Below are positions 1 through 5,459 of a stretch of 8,519 nt of DNA, piece after piece. Origin of the DNA: Paenibacillaceae bacterium (GTDB lineage: Bacteria; Bacillota; Bacilli; Paenibacillales; NBRC-103111); the NCBI GenBank assembly GCA_020697475.1, contig JAJFMO010000117.1, positions 1 through 8,519 of the forward strand, given 5' to 3'. Position 1 is the first letter of the stretch; every line of letters starts with the position of its first letter. The position numbers and the translations under genes are program-made. The notes under the pieces are model-generated. The model made no database searches, was not told the origin of the DNA, and was given only the letters and a program-made list of their open reading frames with translations.

Positions 1-845
1 ATTTTCGCGTGGTGGATTTGTTTATTCCTGCGGACGGGGAGCTCTATTTAAGAGAAAAGCAGTTCATCGAACAAAGCGGCAAAGAAATTGTTTACAATTG
101 CCCGTTGATGATTGGGGAAGGGCTGAACCCCCATTCTCCTGCCCCAGGCGTTCGGAAGCATACTATTGGTGAGGCGAAGAAGTATGCGGAACGGGCATTG
201 GGGATCGGAGCCCGGAAAATGGTTGTCGCCAGCGGCCCCAATCCGGGTTCCGAGTCGGATAAGCAGGAACAAACCGTCTATTTTACCGAGTACTTGGTTG
301 AACTGTGTCAATACGTGGCGCCGAACATGGACATATTGATCGAACCGTTCGACAGCTCCATCGGCAAAAACTTATTGATCGGTTCCAGTGCCGAAACGGC
401 GAAAATCGTCAGACAATTGCAGCAACGAGGATGCAAGAACATCGGTATTCTCGTGGATATGGGCCATCTGCCGCTGATGGGTGAATCGTTCGCAGACGCT
501 TTGGCTGTTTGCGCCCCTTATGCGAAGCATATTCATTTGGGCAATTGTGTCCGGTCGAATCCGCAAAATCCGTATTACGGAGATATGCACCCGCCATGGG
601 GGTGCGCAGATGGAGAGCATGATATCCCGCATATCGTTGACTTTCTTCGTTGCTTGTTTCTCTCCGGTTATTTGGGAAGCGGAGGCGCCGAACTCCCGAC
701 GGTAACGATGGAGATGCGTCAATACGACGGCCTCACGGCAGCAATGAGTATCGATCTGTTTCTGGCAAAGTTCCGGCAAGCCTGGGGCTTGCTGGGTCGG
801 GAAAATGGGTCGCTGATGAGAGCGGAAGGGGTGGGCAACCCGTGA
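1..845 (+). CDS. Sugar phosphate isomerase/epimerase-like TIM-barrel protein, 5'-truncated by the window edge
   Basis: The reading frame is open from the first base, and the visible product begins inside the fold, so the true start and first strand of the barrel lie outside the window. The GTG codons at 9 and 12 are probably internal. About 280 residues are seen. They carry the pattern of the xylose-isomerase-like TIM-barrel family (AP endonuclease 2 fold): a strand ending ILIEPFD with the first metal-type Glu, then LVDMGHLP (Asp and His), HIHLGNC (His), a GDMH segment, and a late MEMR Glu. Family members isomerise or epimerise sugars or sugar phosphates using a divalent metal, usually in the cytoplasm; the substrate cannot be read from sequence. 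The TGA stop overlaps the start of the downstream M55 peptidase gene, so the two are co-translated. A hydroxypyruvate-isomerase-like or inosose-dehydratase-like role is also possible. Confidence 0.8.
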   Translation, partial: FRVVDLFIPADGELYLREKQFIEQSGKEIVYNCPLMIGEGLNPHSPAPGVRKHTIGEAKKYAERALGIGARKMVVASGPNPGSESDKQEQTVYFTEYLVELCQYVAPNMDILIEPFDSSIGKNLLIGSSAETAKIVRQLQQRGCKNIGILVDMGHLPLMGESFADALAVCAPYAKHIHLGNCVRSNPQNPYYGDMHPPWGCADGEHDIPHIVDFLRCLFLSGYLGSGGAELPTVTMEMRQYDGLTAAMSIDLFLAKFRQAWGLLGRENGSLMRAEGVGNP

Positions 846-1645
846 AGTGGATGATCCGCAGCGACATGGAAGGGGTAACCGGGGTAGTGGACATGAACCA
901 GGTCATCCCCGGAGCAAGCGAGTATTCGATCGGGCAAGCCATGTATATGCACGATTTGCTTGCCGTGACGGACGGCTTGCTGCAAAATGCAGACGACGAG
1001 GTATGGATTTACGATATTCATTTTTATGGGCGCAACACGATTCTTGGCCGACTTGATCCGCGCATCAAGGTGATCTGCGGGAAGCCCCATTATACTCCGC
1101 AAAACAACGGATTCCTTGACAAATCGTTCGCCGGGGTGATCCTTCTCGGACTGCATGCCAACGCTCAACAACCGGACGCGTTGTTGGCGCATAATTATGA
1201 ACACGATATTCGGCTGATGTCGGTAAACGGGCTGATCGTCGGCGAAATCGGGCTGGAGGCGTTTATTGCCGGAGAAGCCGGTGTTCCCCTGGTGATGGTG
1301 ACCGGGGATTCGGAAGGAGCCCGGGAAGCGCGGGAATTGATTCCGAACGTCAGCACTGTGGTGGTCAAGGAATCACTCGGCTATTCATCTGCCGTCTGTT
1401 ATCCACCGACTTTAACCGGTAAGTGGTTAAAGGAAGGCGCCGCACGATGCGCTGATCATGTCCGCGATCTCTCGCCTTTTGTTATGAGTGCCCCCGTTAT
1501 GCTTAAATTATCTTTTCGTGCCGGACAATTGCTCGAAAGATTGCAAAAAGAGATGCACAATTATCAAACGGGTACGGATACCTTCGAGATTCGTGGTGAT
1601 TCAGTTACTGCTGCATGGGAGATATACTTACGTTCAAAAGCTTGA
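842..1645 (+). CDS. M55 family (DppA-like) metallopeptidase
   Basis: This 267-residue protein is close in length to B. subtilis DppA (about 274), a zinc D-aminopeptidase that forms a decameric self-compartmentalised ring and releases D-amino acids from short peptides. The start is GTG at 842, inside a GTGA overlap with the previous stop, with GGAAGGGG at 824-831 as ribosome binding site; it places Asp8 and Glu10 in the DMEG motif exactly as in DppA. His60, His105 and Glu135 match the other zinc ligands. Two differences are visible: the Ser of the SxDxEG signature is Arg6, and the position of the proposed nucleophilic Cys (DppA 115) is Ala116 in the segment LLAHNYEHD. Metal binding is therefore likely, but classical D-aminopeptidase activity is uncertain. 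Coupling to the isomerase suggests a joint catabolic job, perhaps on a wall-derived or modified peptide (inference). Confidence 0.85.
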   Translation: MKWMIRSDMEGVTGVVDMNQVIPGASEYSIGQAMYMHDLLAVTDGLLQNADDEVWIYDIHFYGRNTILGRLDPRIKVICGKPHYTPQNNGFLDKSFAGVILLGLHANAQQPDALLAHNYEHDIRLMSVNGLIVGEIGLEAFIAGEAGVPLVMVTGDSEGAREARELIPNVSTVVVKESLGYSSAVCYPPTLTGKWLKEGAARCADHVRDLSPFVMSAPVMLKLSFRAGQLLERLQKEMHNYQTGTDTFEIRGDSVTAAWEIYLRSKA

Positions 1646-1674
1646 GAGTTCAACAGATAAATAATGCGGTAACA

Positions 1675-1700
1675 AAGAAAAGGCGTATACCTTGCCTTCA
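1675..1700 (-). terminator. Weak possible terminator at the end of the ybjQ unit
   Basis: Read on the minus strand, a 5-bp stem (AAGGC/GCCTT, 9-nt loop) overlaps the stop codon of the small membrane protein gene and is followed by TTTTCTTT. It lies between convergent genes, where a terminator is expected, but the stem is short and the call is tentative. Confidence 0.3.
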
Positions 1701-1937
1701 ATCTTCTCTAACGTAATCCCGCTCCCCTGTGCGGGAGTTAAAATAGACGCGGTACTTGTGGCCGTCTTTCGGGTCGATGAACACCTCGGAAGTCGGTTCA
1801 AACCCGGGTTGACGCGAGTGCTCTTCCCCGGGTTTGCGCTTCTTGTATCGGCGGTCGAAATATAGCCATCCCAGCAAAATCAGTACGACGACGATCAGTA
1901 TCTGCAATCCAAACCAACCGAATATCAGGAGGTTCAT
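1698..1937 (-). CDS. Small single-span membrane protein, unknown function, coupled to ybjQ
   Basis: This is a 79-residue protein that I cannot assign to a named family. Residues 2-27 are a strongly hydrophobic segment (FGWFGLQILIVVVLILLGWLYF), followed at once by a basic stretch (DRRYKKRK), which by the positive-inside rule puts the C-terminus in the cytoplasm. The last 30 residues contain two Asp/Gly turns (FIDPKDGHKYRVYF and NSRTGERDYV), suggesting a small beta-hairpin domain. The ATG at 1937 overlaps the ybjQ stop as ATGA, and an AGGA ribosome binding site lies about 7 bases upstream within ybjQ. The tight coupling makes a partner or membrane tether for YbjQ a reasonable inference, not a demonstrated fact. 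The coupling, ribosome binding site and orderly protein make it a real gene. Confidence 0.8.
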   Translation of the reverse strand: MNLLIFGWFGLQILIVVVLILLGWLYFDRRYKKRKPGEEHSRQPGFEPTSEVFIDPKDGHKYRVYFNSRTGERDYVRED

Positions 1938-2257
1938 GGGAGCTTCCTGACCTTCACCGCGGTGCCGTAGGCGACGATTTCGCTCATATTTTTACCGATG
2001 TCCCCGCTGTCGAACCGCATCATCACAATCGCGTCGGCCCCCATGGCGGAACCGTTGCGCACCATTCTGTCCATCGCCTGCCTGCGTGCGTCTTCGATCA
2101 TCTGCGTGTATTGATGGACTTCGCCTCCGACGAGGCCCTTAAGCTGAGCCATAATATCGCCGCCGATGCCCCTGGCTCTGACAACCACCCCGAATGTCGT
2201 ACCCAATGTCTCTGTTACTTCATAGCCGCCGATATTTTCTGTCGTTGAAATGATCAT
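1934..2257 (-). CDS. ybjQ: YbjQ / UPF0145 family protein (putative heavy-metal-binding domain)
   Basis: This 107-residue protein has the full YbjQ (DUF74) architecture: an N-terminal strand MIISTTENIGGYEV, the central VVVRARGIGGDIMAQLKGLVGGE segment, an EDARRQAMDRM helix, then MGADAIVMMRFDS and a terminal EIVAYGTAVKV strand. Its length matches the usual 103-110. Family structures are small oligomeric alpha/beta proteins. The 'heavy-metal-binding' name is a database label with little biochemical support, and the role is unknown. The start is ATG at 2257 with AAGGAG about 10 bases upstream; an ATG 8 bases upstream is out of frame. It is the first gene of a two-gene unit with the small membrane protein downstream (ATGA overlap). 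A TATACTATAAAAT stretch 20-35 bases upstream could hold the -10 box, but I see no good -35. Confidence 0.93.
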   Translation of the reverse strand: MIISTTENIGGYEVTETLGTTFGVVVRARGIGGDIMAQLKGLVGGEVHQYTQMIEDARRQAMDRMVRNGSAMGADAIVMMRFDSGDIGKNMSEIVAYGTAVKVRKLP

Positions 2258-2325
2258 TGTTCATCAACTCCTTATTTTATAGTATACCTAACGGCACATT
2301 TTTAAAATGGTTTCAGTTCCGCTCA

Positions 2326-2361
2326 AATAAAAACAGGCCAGCCCACATCGCTGTCCTGTTT
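2326..2361 (-). terminator. Intrinsic terminator of the phosphodiester glycosidase gene
   Basis: On the minus strand, directly after the stop at 2371, AAACAGG (2361-2355) pairs with CCTGTTT (2337-2331). An inner AGC/GCT pairing falls inside the 17-base loop, and the stem is followed by a T-rich run ending near 2326. It separates this gene from ybjQ downstream. A-rich sequence on the other side could allow weak function in the plus direction. Confidence 0.75.
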
Positions 2362-2370
2362 ATTTTATGG

Positions 2371-4293
2371 CTATTTCTGCCCGGTTACCGGTGCACTTTG
2401 AATAATTGTTGGAGCGGTTCCGTTGCTCTGGATGGTGGAACTTGACGTTCCCGTATTTGGCGTTGTCGTGCTTGGAGCGCTGGTACCGGTCGATCCACCA
2501 TTCCCTGACGGCACGGTGCTCGAAGGAACGGATGCCGGCGGATTTGTCTGAACCGGACTTGGCGTAGTCGTCGTTCCACCTGGAGCCGATTGCCCGCCTG
2601 GTGTTGACGAAGCAGGTGGCTGCGAGCCGCTCGTCGGCAGTGTCGCCGTTGAGCCCGTCGGTGCCGTTGTTCCGGTACCGGTGTTGCCGGCCGGCGGTTG
2701 TACGTTCCCGGCTGAGCCGCTTGGCGCGCCAGTCGTTCCGCTGCTGCCAGGTGCAACGCTGCCGGTTCCCGACGTTCCGGTTCCTGCGCCCGGAAGACTG
2801 CTGCCGGTATTCCCGCCGGGAGAAGTCGCCTGGCCACCTGCGCCGGTAGCGGCACCCGATGTCGTACCCGGCAAACCGTTGCTTCCGGCCGTTCCTGTAG
2901 TGCCGCCGGTCCCGGTTGCACCGTTCGTCCCCGGTGCTGTTCCGGGTACTGTGGCTCCGCTGCCAGTTCCGCCCGACGCTCCGCCCGTTGTTCCGCCTGT
3001 CGGCTTACTTGGCGCCTTCGGGTCGTTGTTCGGCGTGATCGCCCCGCCTTGCGGCTTCTCATTGGCCGGCTTGCTCGGAGTTGTCTCTGGCTTCTGCACA
3101 GGAGTGGCCGGCGGCTTCGGCGGGTTCGACTTCTGATCCGCTTGCTGCCTCGCCTTCAATTCCGCTTGCTCCCGCAAATAATCAGGGTGATCGTAACGGC
3201 CGCCCGGATCGATCTTCGTTACCCCATTCCAAGGTTCATCCGGCACGTAGTCGTCCGGGTGATCAAATACGAGAAACGCTGACGGCAATCTCCGCTCGCC
3301 ATATCGGCTTGACGGCTTCGTCATCAAGTTCCCGTCGTACACCAACTCCGAAGAAGCTCCGCCATCCAAAAATCCGGCATTGATACAGCCGTCCTCAAGC
3401 ATAATATCTTGGAGTTCTTTCAAGGTCGCGCCGATGCTATGAGTTTGCCGTCCGTCGACGACCAGAAATTCAACCGTTCCATCCGCCTTCTGGCCGACCG
3501 CTGTACGCGGTCCCCGTCCCCAACCGCCGTCGCCTTCGGTGATCAGCGGTTTGCCGTTGGCGATAACGCGCGGATAGAACGAAACGGCCTCCGTCACATG
3601 CATCTCTTGCAATTCCACGATACTATATTTGCCGATAACCAAAGTGCCTTCGTCGGTAAATCCGACAACCAGCTGCGGAATATGTCCTTCAGTATCGGTA
3701 TAGACAATATCGGTTCCGGACAAAATAAGTCCGATAGGCGCAAATCCGTTGCCCAATCCGTCCGGATCGATGAATCCGCCGCCATTGACGCCCGCCACGG
3801 CTCCCGTGCGTTTGACCATGGCCGAAATTTTCTCGCCTTCCCCGGGCTTGTAAGGAGTGACAACCCGAATCGTGGTCGGATCGTAAACCGTAAGCTTCTT
3901 GCCTACCCAATATTTACCCGATATATCCTCCACTTTGACCAATTCGTCCAGTGTTCGATCAGGTCTTACCGGACCGATCGGATTCGTACCGGAAACGTTG
4001 ATCATGCTGAAATCTTGTTTTTCCTCTGCTGAACTATCGTAGAAAGCTTGCACCTGGCGCACCATCTTGTCGCGCTGCTCGGCGCCGACGAAGATCCAGG
4101 CCCAGTCCCGGTGTCTTGTTGTGATCACGGTATCCGACAGAAACATTCGGATCGACGTGCCGGGAGGAGTCAGAAACAAGAAGCTGGAAGTTGAAAAGGT
4201 CAGCACGGCAATCGCCATTAGAAGGCGCTTCAGCCAGCTCCAGCTTTGAAGTTGTTTTTTAGTTAAAGCCCACAATTGAATTGCCGTACTCAA
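2371..4293 (-). CDS. Membrane-anchored phosphodiester glycosidase (NAGPA domain) with long low-complexity C-terminal tail
   Basis: This is a 640-residue protein from TTG at 4293, chosen because GGAGAGG lies about 11 bases upstream. An in-frame ATG at 4353 would sit at the transcript's 5' end with no ribosome binding site. Residues 24-42 form one membrane span after a basic segment, with no obvious signal-peptidase site, so the enzyme is probably an anchored extracytoplasmic protein. The NAGPA-type domain (about 150-365) shows VNGGGFIDPDG (about 170), GPRTAVGQ followed by EFLVVDGRQ (about 263-280), GFLDGGASSELV (about 310) and RRLPSAFLVF. Relatives cleave sugar-1-phosphodiester bonds; substrate here is unknown, with wall teichoic acid or another surface glycophosphodiester being inference. 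From about residue 390 to the end is a roughly 250-residue Gly/Thr/Ser/Pro/Ala tail without LPXTG, SLH or LysM. It has its own leader and terminator. Confidence 0.88.
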   Translation of the reverse strand: MSTAIQLWALTKKQLQSWSWLKRLLMAIAVLTFSTSSFLFLTPPGTSIRMFLSDTVITTRHRDWAWIFVGAEQRDKMVRQVQAFYDSSAEEKQDFSMINVSGTNPIGPVRPDRTLDELVKVEDISGKYWVGKKLTVYDPTTIRVVTPYKPGEGEKISAMVKRTGAVAGVNGGGFIDPDGLGNGFAPIGLILSGTDIVYTDTEGHIPQLVVGFTDEGTLVIGKYSIVELQEMHVTEAVSFYPRVIANGKPLITEGDGGWGRGPRTAVGQKADGTVEFLVVDGRQTHSIGATLKELQDIMLEDGCINAGFLDGGASSELVYDGNLMTKPSSRYGERRLPSAFLVFDHPDDYVPDEPWNGVTKIDPGGRYDHPDYLREQAELKARQQADQKSNPPKPPATPVQKPETTPSKPANEKPQGGAITPNNDPKAPSKPTGGTTGGASGGTGSGATVPGTAPGTNGATGTGGTTGTAGSNGLPGTTSGAATGAGGQATSPGGNTGSSLPGAGTGTSGTGSVAPGSSGTTGAPSGSAGNVQPPAGNTGTGTTAPTGSTATLPTSGSQPPASSTPGGQSAPGGTTTTPSPVQTNPPASVPSSTVPSGNGGSTGTSAPSTTTPNTGTSSSTIQSNGTAPTIIQSAPVTGQK

Positions 4294-4310
4294 GATGTTT
4301 CTTTCCTCTC

Positions 4311-4349
4311 CGCAAGCTTGCGAAAAATAATGTCGATTTTTCCGACATT
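4311..4349 (-). promoter_or_regulatory. Two dyads in the leader of the phosphodiester glycosidase gene
   Basis: A perfect 7-bp inverted repeat with a 7-base loop (AATGTCG at 4329-4335, CGACATT at 4343-4349) is followed on the minus strand by ATTTTT. Then comes a perfect 12-base palindrome, CGCAAGCTTGCG (4311-4322), directly abutting the GGAGAGG ribosome binding site. They could form RNA hairpins controlling readthrough or ribosome access, or the palindrome could be a protein operator. The dyads are seen; the function is inference. Confidence 0.45.
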
Positions 4350-4361
4350 CCATCCCATTCT

Positions 4362-4390
4362 ATCATATTTCGGCTGTTTTTTACACGGAA
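4362..4390 (-). promoter_or_regulatory. Possible promoter of the phosphodiester glycosidase gene
   Basis: TATGAT (4367-4362 on the minus strand) is a good -10 match. The hexamer 17 bases upstream, TTCCGT, is a poor -35, so this rests mainly on the -10 and its position. Transcription would begin near 4355, leaving a leader of about 60 bases before the TTG start. Confidence 0.35.
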
Positions 4391-4437
4391 ATTTTGTTAT
4401 ACTTCAAACCAATATTACCTGCCCGGAGGCTTGTTTC

Positions 4438-4569
4438 ATGAGCGATCTAATTAAATATTACATTCTGAATATTCCTATTCCCCTATACGTTGTGGGGATT
4501 GTTTTTGTTGCATTGCTGCTGTGCATCCGTTGGTACGCTGGCGTCGAGACAAGGGAAAATAACAAATGA
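4438..4569 (+). CDS. 43-residue single-span membrane protein, unknown function
   Basis: An ATG at 4438 has an excellent ribosome binding site (GGAGG at 4425-4429, 8-base spacing) and opens a 43-codon frame ending in TGA at 4567-4569. The product begins with a short amphipathic stretch (MSDLIKYYILNIPIP), followed by one hydrophobic span at about residues 16-33 (LYVVGIVFVALLLCIRWY) and a short polar, charged C-terminus ending ETRENNK. The frame is open upstream, but the ribosome binding site and the onset of membrane-protein character fix this start. It is divergent from the phosphodiester glycosidase gene (about 145 bases apart) and convergent with the DUF2269 gene, with a hairpin between. I do not recognise the family. 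Its size and topology fit small regulatory membrane proteins that bind a larger partner, but no partner is evident. Confidence 0.7.
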   Translation: MSDLIKYYILNIPIPLYVVGIVFVALLLCIRWYAGVETRENNK

Positions 4570-4608
4570 TGAGCTATTTTATATTTTATTGAAAGCGTTC
4601 CCGAAAGG

Positions 4609-4632
4609 TTAAAGGGGGAGGTCCCCCTTTAA
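4609..4632. terminator. Bidirectional hairpin between convergent genes
   Basis: TTAAAGGGGG (4609-4618) pairs perfectly over 10 bp with CCCCCTTTAA (4623-4632) around a 4-base AGGT loop. It lies between the 3' ends of the 43-residue gene (plus) and the DUF2269 gene (minus), 40 and 18 bases away. Neither side has a long T run (only TTT within the stem foot), so termination may be less efficient than at a classical site, but position and strength make it the likely shared terminator. Confidence 0.7.
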
Positions 4633-4649
4633 CATATTAACCGTTAAAG

Positions 4650-5114
4650 TTAGATGATACCTCTGCTTCCCAAAATCATCAGAATAAACAGCAATGTACC
4701 GCAACCGGTTGCAGCATAGAACAGGTTATCGACCTTGTTCAGCCACTGTTGCTGCTCGGAAGGCAGAGAGGAGGCATCCCGGTTAGCCGGGTCTTGCAAC
4801 CAAGCGGTAAGTTTCTTATTAATCGGGGCAATGATACCGATTACGATAATCTGGATTAGGATGTACAATATCAGTGCACCGATCTGCCATATTTGCAGGA
4901 ATGAGCCGTAGCTGCCGATGATGACAAGCAACAGGCCGGTCAGTACTGCAATAGTTCCGCCTATTTTTGGGAAAAACTCCAGTGTATGCATTTTCTTAAA
5001 GGAATACCTCAACTCCTCCGGGGATTGCTTCTTTCGGGTCAGCGCATGCGCATAGAAGGTCGGCCCGATCCCGATAATTGCAGATAACACATGGATAAGA
5101 ATAAGAAAACTCAT
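4650..5114 (-). CDS. DUF2269-like four-span integral membrane protein
   Basis: This is a 154-residue hydrophobic protein. The start is ATG at 5114, ten bases after AAAGGAG; the in-frame TTG at 5123 is almost touching that ribosome binding site and is unlikely. Four membrane segments are seen at about residues 2-24, 49-68, 74-95 and 132-150. An early LIHVLSAIIGIGPTFYAHAL segment with a His in the first span and a conserved-looking KKMHTLEFFPKIGG loop resemble the DUF2269 family of predicted integral membrane proteins, whose function is unknown. A polar loop of about 30 residues (KLTAWLQDP to NKVDN) separates spans 3 and 4. It is a single-gene unit, with a good promoter at 5160-5188 and a shared hairpin at its 3' end. 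Family naming is from memory of sequence character, so moderate. Confidence 0.75.
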   Translation of the reverse strand: MSFLILIHVLSAIIGIGPTFYAHALTRKKQSPEELRYSFKKMHTLEFFPKIGGTIAVLTGLLLVIIGSYGSFLQIWQIGALILYILIQIIVIGIIAPINKKLTAWLQDPANRDASSLPSEQQQWLNKVDNLFYAATGCGTLLFILMILGSRGII

Positions 5115-5159
5115 TAGTTTCAAGCTCCTTTCAAAAATTAATGTTATTAACCAATGTAA

Positions 5160-5188
5160 ATTATAGTGATATCCCCATTATTTGAAAA
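5160..5188 (-). promoter_or_regulatory. Sigma-A-type promoter of the DUF2269 gene
   Basis: On the minus strand, TTTTCA (4 of 6 matches to TTGACA) is separated by 17 bases from a perfect TATAAT at 5165-5160. Transcription would start near 5153, giving a leader of about 40 bases before the ATG at 5114. Confidence 0.6.
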
Positions 5189-5227
5189 GGGGGGAAACGA
5201 CATTTTTTGTGTACCGATTAGGGCAAG

Positions 5228-5344
5228 ATGCAAATCGCAAGCTCCAACGTGGATTGGGACATGCTTCAGCTTGATTCGTACCTGCCGCCTAACGGCTTGA
5301 AATTGGTAGAAATTTATTCCGTGCCGCAACTTGCCGATCGTTGA
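5228..5344 (+). CDS. Doubtful 38-residue ORF
   Basis: An ATG at 5228, six bases after an in-frame TAG, opens 38 codons ending in TGA. The product (MQIASSNVDWDMLQLDSYLP...VPQLADR) has balanced composition and no membrane segment, and its codons look like those of neighbouring genes. That is why it is listed. The ribosome binding site is poor (AGGG only four bases away) and no promoter or family is recognised. It could be a small protein, a fragment of a decayed gene, or chance. Confidence 0.2.
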   Translation: MQIASSNVDWDMLQLDSYLPPNGLKLVEIYSVPQLADR

Positions 5345-5379
5345 AACATCTCGTTGAGGCAATTAAAAAGAAAAAACAG

Positions 5380-5408
5380 GCATGTCACGCCTCCGCCGCC
5401 CATATAAT
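5380..5408 (+). promoter_or_regulatory. Sigma-E-like (mother-cell sporulation) promoter
   Basis: CATATAAT at 5401-5408 differs by one base from the sigma-E -10 consensus CATACAAT. Fourteen bases upstream, GCATGTC (5380-5386) partly matches the -35 consensus (ATATT core). It lies about 50 bases before the start of the SpoVID-like gene, and spoVID is a sigma-E gene in B. subtilis. The same -10 also contains TATAAT, so sigma-A use cannot be excluded. Confidence 0.5.
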
Positions 5409-5459
5409 TTACAAAGGTTCGACGTATTCATGTGGATGGAATGGAGGGAGGAATCCAAA

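Larger units (their letters stand above)
5115..5459. other. Divergent spacer between the DUF2269 gene and the SpoVID-like gene
   Basis: These 345 bases hold the minus-strand promoter and ribosome binding site of the DUF2269 gene on the left and the sigma-E-like promoter and ribosome binding site of the SpoVID-like gene on the right. A 38-codon plus-strand ORF of doubtful status lies between (5228-5344). A longer minus-strand open frame across 5147-5362 has no ribosome binding site and overlaps the promoter, so I do not call it. Confidence 0.7.

Noticed and set aside
650..841. N-terminal extension of the M55 gene to an upstream ATG
   Set aside because: It would overlap the isomerase gene by nearly 200 bases; the GTG at 842 has the ribosome binding site and aligns with the DppA N-terminus.
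2681..3136. Long plus-strand and alternative minus-strand open frames across the phosphodiester glycosidase tail
   Set aside because: They are shadows of GC-rich, low-complexity Gly/Thr/Ser/Pro coding sequence: the Pro/Val/Ala-rich product mirrors the complementary codons, with no ribosome binding site or family.
4294..4353. ATG start of the phosphodiester glycosidase at 4353
   Set aside because: It would make the message practically leaderless and the first codons would lie in the hairpin; no ribosome binding site is present.
5382..5459. Upstream in-frame starts for the SpoVID-like gene
   Set aside because: They fall on or just after the sigma-E-like promoter and lack a strong ribosome binding site; GGAGGGAGGA precedes the GTG at 5460.
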